DNA from: Myxococcales bacterium
GTDB taxonomy: Bacteria; Myxococcota_A; Polyangia; Polyangiales; Polyangiaceae
NCBI GenBank assembly: GCA_021847645.1
Contig: JAJZQG010000036.1
Location: 1 to 47,908 of the forward strand
DNA length: 47,908 nt
Direction: 5' to 3'
The notes under the pieces were generated by a model that saw only the letters and a program-made list of their open reading frames with translations, did no database searches and was not told the origin of the DNA. Position 1 is the first letter of the stretch; the number at the start of each line of letters is the position of its first letter. Position numbers and translations under genes: made by a program. Positions 1 to 7,677 of the stretch are shown here, piece by piece.

Positions 1-1
1 G

Positions 2-493
2 GGGGGCTTCGAGATGCCCGACAACATCCAGGTCGAAGGCAAGGCCCTGGTACTCAACGGCATGGGGATCCGCGAGGCCACGATCTTCAACGTCGACGTG
101 TACGTCGCGGGACTGTACTTGGAGAGCAAGTCGCAGGATGCGAACGCGATCCTGCAGTCGACGCAGGCGAAGCGGTTGGTGTTGAAGTTCGTGCGTGCGG
201 TGGATCGGAGCGACATCACGAACGCCTGGAACGAAGGATTCGAGCGCAACGCCAGCGGCCAGCTTCCCGCGCTGCAGGATCGGATCAACAAGCTCAACTC
301 GTGGATGACGGCGATGGCCGTGGGCGACTCGATGCAGTTCACATACCTGCAAGGCAAGGGGCTCGAGGTCGTGGTCAAGGGAGCGGCCAAGGGCACGATC
401 CCTGGCGACGACTTCGCGCGCGCGTTCCTTTCGATTTGGCTGAGCAAGCCGCCCAACAAGGGGCTGAAGGCGGGGCTGCTGGGCAAGGAGTGA
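2..493 (+). CDS. Chalcone isomerase-like domain protein, 5' end outside the window
   Basis: The reading frame is open to the left edge, so the gene is partial. The first visible ATG at 14 falls inside the conserved opening of the domain, and the in-frame residues before it (GGFE) read on naturally. The visible 160 residues match the bacterial chalcone-isomerase-like family: an N-terminal strand 'VEGKALVLNGMGIR', then 'VDVYVAGLYLE', then 'KRLVLKFVRAVDRSD' and a C-terminal 'AFLSIWLSKPPNKGLKAGLLG'. Members are usually exported and about 180-200 residues long, so a signal peptide is probably missing upstream. The bacterial family has the fold of plant chalcone isomerase, but catalysis is generally not shown; some are thought to bind fatty acids. 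The function here is unknown. The gene converges on the leftward glycosyltransferase gene. Confidence 0.8.
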   Translation, partial: GGFEMPDNIQVEGKALVLNGMGIREATIFNVDVYVAGLYLESKSQDANAILQSTQAKRLVLKFVRAVDRSDITNAWNEGFERNASGQLPALQDRINKLNSWMTAMAVGDSMQFTYLQGKGLEVVVKGAAKGTIPGDDFARAFLSIWLSKPPNKGLKAGLLGKE

Positions 494-711
494 GCCTGGC
501 GGGGACCGGGCCCCACACGCCCGCCCGGAGTGGGCAGGTCGATGTCGTCGGCGTCCACGCCCACGAGCCGGTGGCGATGCATCCCTACCGAAGCCTGCGG
601 CCCACGCTGCGAGGCCCACGGCAGCGAGCGCACGGCTGCCGGAACGGCGATGGATATCGTCTCATCTGGGGGGCGTACCGCCGGATGGGAGAGCCGTTGA
701 CCAGGGGCGGC
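494..711. other. Intergenic gap between convergent genes
   Basis: This 218-base gap separates the stop of the chalcone-isomerase-like gene from the stop of the leftward glycosyltransferase gene. I see no convincing gene, hairpin with T-tract or repeat. Both flanking genes end here, so no promoter is expected. Confidence 0.5.
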
Positions 712-2169
712 TCACCGGCGCAAGAGCGGCAAGAGTATGCCGTGCGGGCGCGGAGGACCGATTGAAGATCCGGGCCGGGGGGCTGTCGCGGGCGTGGCGG
801 CCGGCCGCGGGGATGCGAACGTTCGACGGGGCAGCTCCATGGGCAGGAAGTACCAGAGCGAGAGCGCCATGAATACGTTTCCCACGAGGTAGCCGCCGTG
901 CCAGAGAACGGAACCGCGTCGGCGCAGGGCGTCCATGGCATCGACCAGCAACACCGACATGGGCACGACGACGGGGAAGATGAACCGGAAGTCCGCGTGG
1001 TGGCCGGCGGGGATAACGATGTGGAAGGCGAGGCCGACAGCCACGTAGCCAGCCACGGCAACGAAGCACAAGGGGCGGCATGCCGAGCCGTGCTTCCAGG
1101 TGAGTACGAGGGCCAAAGCCAGGAACGCGGTCAGCGCTAGCAGGGCATAGTTGAGCGCGAGGGCGATGTGCTCGTTGGAATCGATGGCGTTCGGCATGCG
1201 AAAGAAGAACTGGTTGCGGGTGCCGAGCAGGCTCGACTTGAGCAGGTGATTCCAGTAGGTGGGCTCCAAGCTTCGGTAGGTACGCATCGCCGCCAGCGCG
1301 TAGGGCGTGGAGACGAAGGCCTTGACGTCGAAGGTCAAGTAGGCTCGGAGGGTGCGGGGAGCCAGCTCGGAGGATTGGGGCTTGTAGGCCGAGCCCAGCA
1401 CCCTGGGCAGGATGCCGGCCGCCTGGTTGCCCCGCAAGACGCCTTGCAGCCCGGCGACCAACATCAGGGCGGCCACCAGCGGGACAGCGCGCCGAGCGAC
1501 GCGCCGCCTGTCCTTGGCGCGCCATATCCCCAGGAACGCGACGGCGACGAGGGACGCGACGAGCGTCAGAGCGCTCTCCTTGATGAACAGGCTCAACGCG
1601 GCCACGGCTGCCGCCGCGGCCATCCAGCGGGTCTTGCCGTCCTGATACCAGCGTACCAGGAAGTAGAACGCGAATGCCGACGTGGCATACAGGGCGACGT
1701 CATTGCTGATCCTGGTGGAGTTGAGGATGCTGTAGGGCCAGAGGGCGACCAAGGCGGTGGCCAGGACCTGCTGGTAGGGGCGAGACACCAACCGGGCGAT
1801 CGAGGCGGCGCTGACCACGGCGAAGGCCAGGAAGAGCACGATGGACAGGAGCTGCACGCCTCGGGCGGGGTCGGTGACGCCGGCGTCGGCGAGGGCACGC
1901 CAGAGCGCGCCGGCGACCAGGTAGTACGCGGGAGGATGGTGGCATTCGGAGCAGACCGACGCGGCAGGAACGGCGTGGTGTTCGGCCACGTAGCGGATGT
2001 ACGCGATATGCGAGCCGGAGTCGGGATTGTGCTCGAGCGGCTGGGTATAGACGAAGTGAATCACATAGAAGACGGTCGCGACAGCGAGCACGAGCCACGA
2101 TGTGCGTCGAATCCCCAGGAGGCCGGGGTGGGGGACCGGGACGGTATTCGGGGTCGGAGACTGGACCAT
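712..2169 (-). CDS. Multi-pass membrane glycosyltransferase, GT-C / ArnT-PMT-like
   Basis: A 485-residue polytopic membrane protein with about ten to twelve hydrophobic segments. The first segment is followed by an extracytoplasmic loop 'HNPDSGSHIAYIRY' and then 'HHPPAYYLVAGALWR'. This is the acidic-loop-plus-PP(A/L)YY arrangement of GT-C enzymes of the dolichyl-phosphate-mannose/ArnT superfamily, which move sugars from polyprenyl-phosphate donors at the membrane. Donor and acceptor cannot be told from sequence. I chose the ATG at 2169, which gives a short cytoplasmic N-terminus; an ORF start at 2250 would add 27 unremarkable residues. The Pro/Arg-rich last ~40 residues look unstructured. The gene lies 170 bases after the MntP-like gene on the same strand and may be the distal gene of that transcript, although the products have no obvious link. 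Confidence 0.7.
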   Translation of the reverse strand: MVQSPTPNTVPVPHPGLLGIRRTSWLVLAVATVFYVIHFVYTQPLEHNPDSGSHIAYIRYVAEHHAVPAASVCSECHHPPAYYLVAGALWRALADAGVTDPARGVQLLSIVLFLAFAVVSAASIARLVSRPYQQVLATALVALWPYSILNSTRISNDVALYATSAFAFYFLVRWYQDGKTRWMAAAAAVAALSLFIKESALTLVASLVAVAFLGIWRAKDRRRVARRAVPLVAALMLVAGLQGVLRGNQAAGILPRVLGSAYKPQSSELAPRTLRAYLTFDVKAFVSTPYALAAMRTYRSLEPTYWNHLLKSSLLGTRNQFFFRMPNAIDSNEHIALALNYALLALTAFLALALVLTWKHGSACRPLCFVAVAGYVAVGLAFHIVIPAGHHADFRFIFPVVVPMSVLLVDAMDALRRRGSVLWHGGYLVGNVFMALSLWYFLPMELPRRTFASPRPAATPATAPRPGSSIGPPRPHGILLPLLRR

Positions 2170-2339
2170 GACGAGTTCGGAGAGCGGCAGCGATGAGCCC
2201 ACGGACACCCGCACAGGTGTGAGGAGTGCGGCTGGCGGACGATGGCACATCGGCGACTGCAGTCAATGGTGAGGAGGGCCACGGAGCTGAAAGACCCGGC
2301 ACGCCGCGGCGTGGGGAGCCGGGCAACGAGCCGTTCCGA

Positions 2340-2900
2340 TCACCACATGCCCGTGTGCTGCAGCAGCGTGCGCACGCCGATCGCGATGAGCACCAGGCCT
2401 GCCACGATGTCTGCCTTCTTGCCCAATCCGTGCAGGAGCCTCCCGGCCGCCAGCATGGCAAACGCTGTTGCGGCGGCGGCCACCAGGCCGATGATCGTGA
2501 CCGACAGGGCGATGGGCGCGTTGGACATCGCGAGCCCGAGGCCCGCGGCGAGGGCGTCGATGCTGGTGGCGACGGACAGTCCCACGAGGCTCCAGCCGCG
2601 GGTCAGGTCGACCTTGGTGCGGGAGTGCTCGGTACCGTGGACGGCCTCGTAGATCATGTGGCCGCCGACGAGCCCGAGGACGGCGAAGACGACCCAGTGG
2701 TCCCACTGCCTGACCCAGCGCAGCAGCAGCGTGCCGGCAAGGGCGCCAACCAGGGGCATCAGGGCCTGGAAGAGCCCGAAGTGGAACGACAGGCGGAAGA
2801 TCTGCCTGGGATGCCTGTGGTCGAGTCCGACCGCGGCGCCGACCGAGAAGGCGTCGACGGCCAGGGCCAGAGCCAGCAGGAAGATCTCGAGGAGGGTCAA
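2340..2900 (-). CDS. mntP: MntP-like manganese efflux pump
   Basis: A small membrane protein of about 186 residues with six hydrophobic segments in two homologous halves. The first half has 'LALALAVDAFSVGAAVG' and the second 'LSVATSIDALAAGLGLA'. These are the two paired Asp motifs (DAFSVG and SIDALAAG) that define the MntP family of Mn2+ exporters. The open frame extends to 2990, but that extension overlaps citF and is not family-like. A TTG start at 2900, giving 'LTLLEIFLLALALAVDAF', matches the family N-terminus and begins 13 bases after the citF stop. The gene is therefore probably co-transcribed with the citrate-lyase-type genes. I see no mntR-type site or yybP-ykoY riboswitch upstream, which fits expression from the upstream operon promoter. 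Any link between Mn export and Mg/Mn-dependent lyase chemistry is only a guess. Confidence 0.85.
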   Translation of the reverse strand: MTLLEIFLLALALAVDAFSVGAAVGLDHRHPRQIFRLSFHFGLFQALMPLVGALAGTLLLRWVRQWDHWVVFAVLGLVGGHMIYEAVHGTEHSRTKVDLTRGWSLVGLSVATSIDALAAGLGLAMSNAPIALSVTIIGLVAAAATAFAMLAAGRLLHGLGKKADIVAGLVLIAIGVRTLLQHTGMW

Positions 2901-2913
2901 GGGAGGTTGGGGC

Positions 2914-4476
2914 TCACGGGAAGCGCGACTGGCGCACGCTGTCGATGACAGTGCCGTCGACCCACTTGATGGCCGCGACGATCTTGTCACCCAGGGCGAC
3001 AGGTTCGGGTGGCCCGCCGGTCAAGCGGTCGACCTCGGCCTTGAGCTGCTCGATGGGCTTGATGGGAACCGAGCAGTTCCTCGCTGCCTCGATGAGATCG
3101 GTGCGGCGCGGGTTGATGGCGATGCCACGTTCGGTGGCGACCACGTCGATGAGCTCGCCCGGGCCGCAGAGCGTGGTGACCTTGTCGACGAGCACGGGGA
3201 TGCGATCGCGGAAGCTGGGCACGGCCAGGATCGTGCACTTGGAGAACAGGCAGTTCTGCCAGCCGCCGATGCCGTGCTGCAGGGCGCCGTCCGAATGAGT
3301 CACCACATTGGCGTTGAAGTTGACGTCGACTTCGGTGGCGCCGAGCATCACCACGTCAATCATCGAGGCGAAATTGCCCTTGCCGTGATAGTTGTAGCTG
3401 GTGAACGGGCTGGTATCGATGTGCCGGCGGGGGTCTTCGTGCATGGACCGCACGCCGTCGAGGTCGAAGGTCTGGCCGTCGAGGATGAAGTCGGTGAAGC
3501 CCTCGCGCAGCATGTCGACGAGATACTTGTTGGAGCCGCCGCGGATGAAGCGGGCCTTGACGCCGGCCTTTTTCATCAGCTCTTTCAGGTAGAGGGCGAA
3601 GGACAGGGTGATGCCGCCGGCGCCCGCCTGGAAGGAGAAGCCGTTGCGCATGATGCCGGTCTCGGCGACGAACCTGGCGGCCATTTCGGCGATGAGCTGG
3701 CGGTCGGGGCTCTTGGTGACCTGGGTGGTGCCGCTGACGATCTGGGCGGGGTCACCGACCTTGTCGAGCTTGACGACATAATCGACGTTCTGCCCCTGGA
3801 TTTGCCAGGGGATGCAGGGGAAGGGCTCGAGGTTGTCGGTGACGACGATGACGCGTTTGGCATAGAGGGAATCCGCGAGAGCGAAGCCCAGGGGGCCGCA
3901 GGCCGAGGGGCCGCGCACGCCATTGGCATTGCCCAGGGGATCGGCGGTGGGGGCGGCAATGACCGCGACGTCGATGGGTAGCTCGCCGTCCTGGATGGCC
4001 TGGTATCGGCCTCCGTGGGAGCGCAGCACGCCGAGGCCGCGCATCTTGCCGGCGGAGCAATACTCGCCCAGGGGGCCGTTCATGCTTCCTTCGATGTGGT
4101 GCATGACGCCGTTGTCGAGGTACTTGATGAGCGGAGCGTGGCAAGCGAACGCGGCGGACGGCGCCCACATGAGGTCCTTGAGGCCCATGTCGGCCAGGGT
4201 GTCCCACAGCGGATTGGCCACCAGATCGCCGTTGCGGAAGTGGTGGTGCGTGCTGATGACGGCGCCGTCCTTCAGCTCGCAGCGCTCGAGGGCCTCGCGC
4301 AGGCTGCCGACGACCTTGTTGCCGTCGAGCGGGTAATCGGCGCAGGAGCGGATGGGCGGGGCGAGCTTGTTGCCGGTGGGGCGATAGGCGGCGACTCCCA
4401 TGTAGGGAACGCCGGGGCGGCCGTTGATCTCGGTAGGGACGACTCGTCCCGCGGCGTTCTTGACGAGCTCGCTCAT
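2914..4476 (-). CDS. citF: Citrate lyase alpha subunit (citrate:acetyl-ACP transferase)
   Basis: A full-length 520-residue protein of the CitF family, whose members are usually about 510 residues. In the citrate lyase complex CitF moves the citryl group onto the CitD acyl carrier in exchange for acetyl. Recognisable stretches are 'ISTHHHFRNGD' near residue 95, 'GSMNGPLGEYCSAGKMRG', 'FSFQAGAGGITL' and the C-terminal 'VDKVTTLCGPGELIDVV' with 'RGIAINPRR'. The start ATG at 4476 overlaps the stop of the upstream citDE gene by 4 nt (ATGA), so the two are translationally coupled. Citramalate lyase uses homologous subunits, so the substrate could be citrate or citramalate. No citG, citX or citC homologue, needed in classical systems to make and load the prosthetic group, is in the window. 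Confidence 0.92.
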   Translation of the reverse strand: MSELVKNAAGRVVPTEINGRPGVPYMGVAAYRPTGNKLAPPIRSCADYPLDGNKVVGSLREALERCELKDGAVISTHHHFRNGDLVANPLWDTLADMGLKDLMWAPSAAFACHAPLIKYLDNGVMHHIEGSMNGPLGEYCSAGKMRGLGVLRSHGGRYQAIQDGELPIDVAVIAAPTADPLGNANGVRGPSACGPLGFALADSLYAKRVIVVTDNLEPFPCIPWQIQGQNVDYVVKLDKVGDPAQIVSGTTQVTKSPDRQLIAEMAARFVAETGIMRNGFSFQAGAGGITLSFALYLKELMKKAGVKARFIRGGSNKYLVDMLREGFTDFILDGQTFDLDGVRSMHEDPRRHIDTSPFTSYNYHGKGNFASMIDVVMLGATEVDVNFNANVVTHSDGALQHGIGGWQNCLFSKCTILAVPSFRDRIPVLVDKVTTLCGPGELIDVVATERGIAINPRRTDLIEAARNCSVPIKPIEQLKAEVDRLTGGPPEPVALGDKIVAAIKWVDGTVIDSVRQSRFP

Positions 4477-5687
4477 GAGGCCACCTCCGTGTCCTTCCAG
4501 TTGGGGGGCAATACCTTGCAGGCGACCGCCAGCTCGACGGTATGGATGGCGCGCTTGACGACGGGCGGGTCAATCATCTTGGAGCCGAGGGAGACGGCGG
4601 CCAGGCCGCGGGCGCGGGCGTCGTCGAAGGCGCGCACGATCTTGACCGCGCGGTCGATTTCCTTCTGCGTAGGTGCGAAGGCCTCGTGGATGATCGGGAT
4701 CTGGCGCGGGTGGATGCAGCCCTTGCCGTCGAATCCGAGGCTCTTGGCCTCGAGCACGCTCTGGCGCAATCCCTCGCTGTCGGCCACGTCCGAGAAGACG
4801 GTATCGATGGGTTGGACGCCGGCGGCGCGGGCGGCGTTGATGACCGCTTGGCGCATCCACAGGCTCTCCTTGCCCTCGGCGGTGCGCTGGGTGCCGATGT
4901 CGGCGGTGTAGTCCTCGAGGCCGATGGCGAGGGCGACGACGGACTTGGCTGCCGAGGCGATGTCGTAGGCGAACCAGGCGCCCTTGCCGCTCTCGATGAT
5001 GGGCATGAGAAGCACGTTGTGGTTGGTGCCCAGGCGCGCGGCGATGCGGTCGTCGACGGCGCGCACCTGCTCGGCGGACTCGGCTTTGGGCAAGAGCACG
5101 ACATGCACGTTGTGATGGATAATGCAGTCCAGATCCTGCAGGCCCAGCTCGCCCTGGTTGATGCGAACCATGCGCTCGGCGCCGCCGAACTCCAGGCAGC
5201 GCAGGCCGTTGCGCACCAGATAGCGCGCCGCGAACTTGTGCTCCGGTGCGACCGAGTCTTCCAGATCGAGGATCAGGGCGTCGGCCCCGTACAGCCCGGC
5301 ATTGATCATGAACTTGGGCTCGTTGCCGGGCAGGTACAGGCGCGAGCGGCGCAGGCGTGTGCGCGAGGTCGTCGCCTGCCCATCTGTTGCGGCCTCCGGC
5401 AAGTATTCACCCGCGAGCGACGGGTCGGCGGCCTTGGCCGCGGCCTCGATGCGCGAGGCCAACGTCCACGGAAGGGCGCCCGCGTCGCGGATCGCGAGTC
5501 GAGCGTGGCGCACGCCCAGCGCCTCGAGCACCGCCCGGGCTTGCGCCCGTATCTTGCCGGCGAAGAGCCAATCGACCTTGGACTGGACATCGAGCTCGAT
5601 TCCCCCGCCGTCGCGGAGCTCGCACGTTACATGGCAGTCCGAACGCACGTCGGACCCGAGGCGACCTGCCTGGCCGATTCTGCTCAT
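4473..5687 (-). CDS. Fused citrate lyase acyl carrier (CitD) and beta subunit (CitE)
   Basis: A 404-residue fusion. Residues ~1-95 match the CitD acyl-carrier subunit ('GGIELDVQSKVDWLFAGKIR', 'VRHARLAIRDAGALP'). After a short linker, residues ~110-400 form a CitE/HpcH-type aldolase barrel with 'SRLYLPGNEPKFMINAG', 'ADALILDLEDSVAP', 'MVRINQ' and 'LLMPIIESGKGAWFAYDIA'. CitE cleaves the citryl-thioester to oxaloacetate and acetyl-carrier. In classical operons citD and citE are separate genes. Candidate serines for the phosphoribosyl-dephospho-CoA arm are Ser12 ('AGRLGSDV') and Ser16 ('RSDC'); the canonical E-S-(S/G)-D motif is not intact, so the site is uncertain. The gene is coupled by ATGA overlaps to the hydratase upstream and to citF downstream. 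The substrate may be citrate or a citramalate-type analogue. Confidence 0.88.
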   Translation of the reverse strand: MSRIGQAGRLGSDVRSDCHVTCELRDGGGIELDVQSKVDWLFAGKIRAQARAVLEALGVRHARLAIRDAGALPWTLASRIEAAAKAADPSLAGEYLPEAATDGQATTSRTRLRRSRLYLPGNEPKFMINAGLYGADALILDLEDSVAPEHKFAARYLVRNGLRCLEFGGAERMVRINQGELGLQDLDCIIHHNVHVVLLPKAESAEQVRAVDDRIAARLGTNHNVLLMPIIESGKGAWFAYDIASAAKSVVALAIGLEDYTADIGTQRTAEGKESLWMRQAVINAARAAGVQPIDTVFSDVADSEGLRQSVLEAKSLGFDGKGCIHPRQIPIIHEAFAPTQKEIDRAVKIVRAFDDARARGLAAVSLGSKMIDPPVVKRAIHTVELAVACKVLPPNWKDTEVAS

Positions 5688-7504
5688 GACTGATGCTCCT
5701 TCTCCAGGAGCCCGCCGCGACGATAGATGGCGAGCTGGACGTCTGCGAACGGCTCCCCGTCCACGGAAAGGTTGCGTGAGGCAACGCGGATCTTGCCGGT
5801 TTCGAAGTCGAGCTCGACCTCATCGCCGGTCTGGATGCCGGAACCCACCGCCGGGGCGCTGAGGATGGGCAGGCCGGCGTTGATCGCGTTTCGCTCGTAG
5901 ATGGCGCCGAAGGACACCGCGACAACGGCGGAGAGCTGCAAGGCAAGAAAGCAATCGACGGCCTGCTGGCGGGAGCTGCCGGCGCCGAAGTTGCGCCCTG
6001 TAATGATGATGTCCCCGGGGCGGGCGTCGCGGGCGAACGACTCGTATCCTGCCAGGTTGCCGAAGGCGTACTGGCCCATTTCGGCGCGGTCGGTGACGGC
6101 CAGGTGCCGGTTGTGGAAGATCATGTCGGTGTCGATGTTGTCGACGGGGATGACCCAGGCGCGGCCGCGCACGCGGGTGGGCTTGGGCCCGGCGGCTGCG
6201 TGGGATTCCGAGGCAGCGGACGGGGGGCGCGGCTTGCGTGGCAGTCTGGCGGGGCCGCCGGAGGACAGGTCCTCGACGCTGGCGAGCACGCCGAGGGCCG
6301 CGGAGGCGGCGACGGTTTCGGGGGACGCGAGGTAGACGGCGCCTTTGCCCTGCTTGCCGGCGAAGTTGCGGTTGCCGGTGGTGATGGTGACCTCGCCGGG
6401 GCCGTTCTGCCCGACTTGGCCGGCGGCACAGCCCGCGCAGCCGGCGCTGCCAATCATCGCGCCCGCGCTCTTGAGCTTCCCAATGAGCCCCTCCTGCAAC
6501 GCCAACTGCCACATAGCGTCGGTCGAGGGCACGATCTTGAAGACCACGCCCGGCGCTACCTTCCTGCCGTCCAACACGCGGACGGCGGCCCGCAGGTCGT
6601 CGATGCGACCGTTGGTGCAGGAGCCCACCAGGGCGCTGTCGATCGGGGTGCCCGCGACCTCGGAGACGGGCACGACATCTTCGGGGTGACCCGGGCGAGA
6701 AATCATGGGGCCGAGCCCGTCGATGTCGACCTCGTGCACTTCGGCGTAGACCGCGTCGGGATCTGCCTCGATGCGCCGGATGGTTGCGCCGCTGGAGGCG
6801 GCGAGCTCGGTTGCGACAGCGTCATTGACCGGGAACAGGCCGATGATGGCGCCCATCTCGGTGAACATGGAGGCCATGGTGATGCGGCCGGCGAGGTCGA
6901 GACGATCGACATATTCGCCATAGAGCTCGGCGGCCACGCCGAGAAGGCCGTTGGCGCCGAACTTGCGCAGCAGCGCGAGGGTGACGTCCTTGGGGGTCGC
7001 GGTCTTGCGAGGCAGTCCGCGCAGGACGACCTTGAAGGAGCGGGGCACCTTGAACCAGACCGAGCCGCGTGCGAACGCGTGGGCGATGTCCTGGTCGCCC
7101 ATGCCCTGGCCGAAGGCGCAGACGGCGCCGAGGATGTTGGCGTGGGAGTCGGTGGACACGAAGGTGTCGCCGGGGCGCACGAGGCCCCGGTCCATGGCGA
7201 GGTGGGTGCCGATTCCCTGGTCGATATCGAACACGCGGATGTCGTTGTCGCGGGCGAACTCGCGGCACAGTTGCTGGTTGGTGGCGTACTTCTGGTCGCT
7301 GCCGGTGGGATTGCAGTCGAACGTAAAAAACGTGCGAGACGGGTCGTGGATGGGGAGGCGGGCGGCGCGCACGTGCTGCACGACATTGGCGCCGCCGAAG
7401 TCCCGGGCCGCGCGCACGTCGATGCGGATGTCGACGATGTCGCCCGGGCGGACGGTGCGGTCTGCGTGGGAACCGAGGATTTTCTCGACGATGGTGCTGC
7501 CCAT
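5684..7504 (-). CDS. Fused aconitase / isopropylmalate-isomerase-type hydro-lyase (LeuC-LeuD-like)
   Basis: A 606-residue aconitase-superfamily protein in which the large [4Fe-4S] part and the small swivel part are fused. The three expected cluster cysteines are visible: Cys296 in 'GSCTNGR' and Cys356 and Cys359 in 'GSAGCAGCAAG'. 'FVSTDSHANILGA' and 'QGIGTHLAM' are typical active-site segments. A Pro/Ala-rich linker (~415-440) leads to the LeuD-like part with 'IDTDMIFHNRHL' and 'GRNFGAGSSRQQA'. The length is close to archaeal/deltaproteobacterial two-domain enzymes and shorter than AcnA/AcnB. The enzyme could isomerise citrate/isocitrate, hydrate citraconate, or act on a homologue. The start at 7504 has a GGAGG-type ribosome site 6 nt upstream, and the stop overlaps citDE by 4 nt. 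It heads the operon, which ties it to the citrate-lyase-type enzymes. Confidence 0.88.
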   Translation of the reverse strand: MGSTIVEKILGSHADRTVRPGDIVDIRIDVRAARDFGGANVVQHVRAARLPIHDPSRTFFTFDCNPTGSDQKYATNQQLCREFARDNDIRVFDIDQGIGTHLAMDRGLVRPGDTFVSTDSHANILGAVCAFGQGMGDQDIAHAFARGSVWFKVPRSFKVVLRGLPRKTATPKDVTLALLRKFGANGLLGVAAELYGEYVDRLDLAGRITMASMFTEMGAIIGLFPVNDAVATELAASSGATIRRIEADPDAVYAEVHEVDIDGLGPMISRPGHPEDVVPVSEVAGTPIDSALVGSCTNGRIDDLRAAVRVLDGRKVAPGVVFKIVPSTDAMWQLALQEGLIGKLKSAGAMIGSAGCAGCAAGQVGQNGPGEVTITTGNRNFAGKQGKGAVYLASPETVAASAALGVLASVEDLSSGGPARLPRKPRPPSAASESHAAAGPKPTRVRGRAWVIPVDNIDTDMIFHNRHLAVTDRAEMGQYAFGNLAGYESFARDARPGDIIITGRNFGAGSSRQQAVDCFLALQLSAVVAVSFGAIYERNAINAGLPILSAPAVGSGIQTGDEVELDFETGKIRVASRNLSVDGEPFADVQLAIYRRGGLLEKEHQS

Positions 7505-7677
7505 GGGAGCCTCCGGGAAGGGGGCCGACTCTGGCCGAAGGGGCCGGGCGGGTCAAGGGCTCACGTTCGCGCTCGTGTCGCCCCGCAGCGGCTTGCCCAC
7601 CACCAACGATCCAGCTATCGTGTTCCATTACGGCGCGATTTGTCGGCGCCCGCTTTCCCCGTATCGGGAGGTTCCCC
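7505..7677. promoter_or_regulatory. Divergent intergenic region with the promoters of two opposed genes
   Basis: A 173-base gap between two divergent starts: the hydratase-citDE-citF operon leftward and the MopE/IgGFc-type lipoprotein rightward. Both transcripts should start here. I cannot assign -35/-10 boxes with confidence in this GC-rich DNA. A ribosome site GGGAGG is visible just before the ATG at 7678. Confidence 0.4.
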
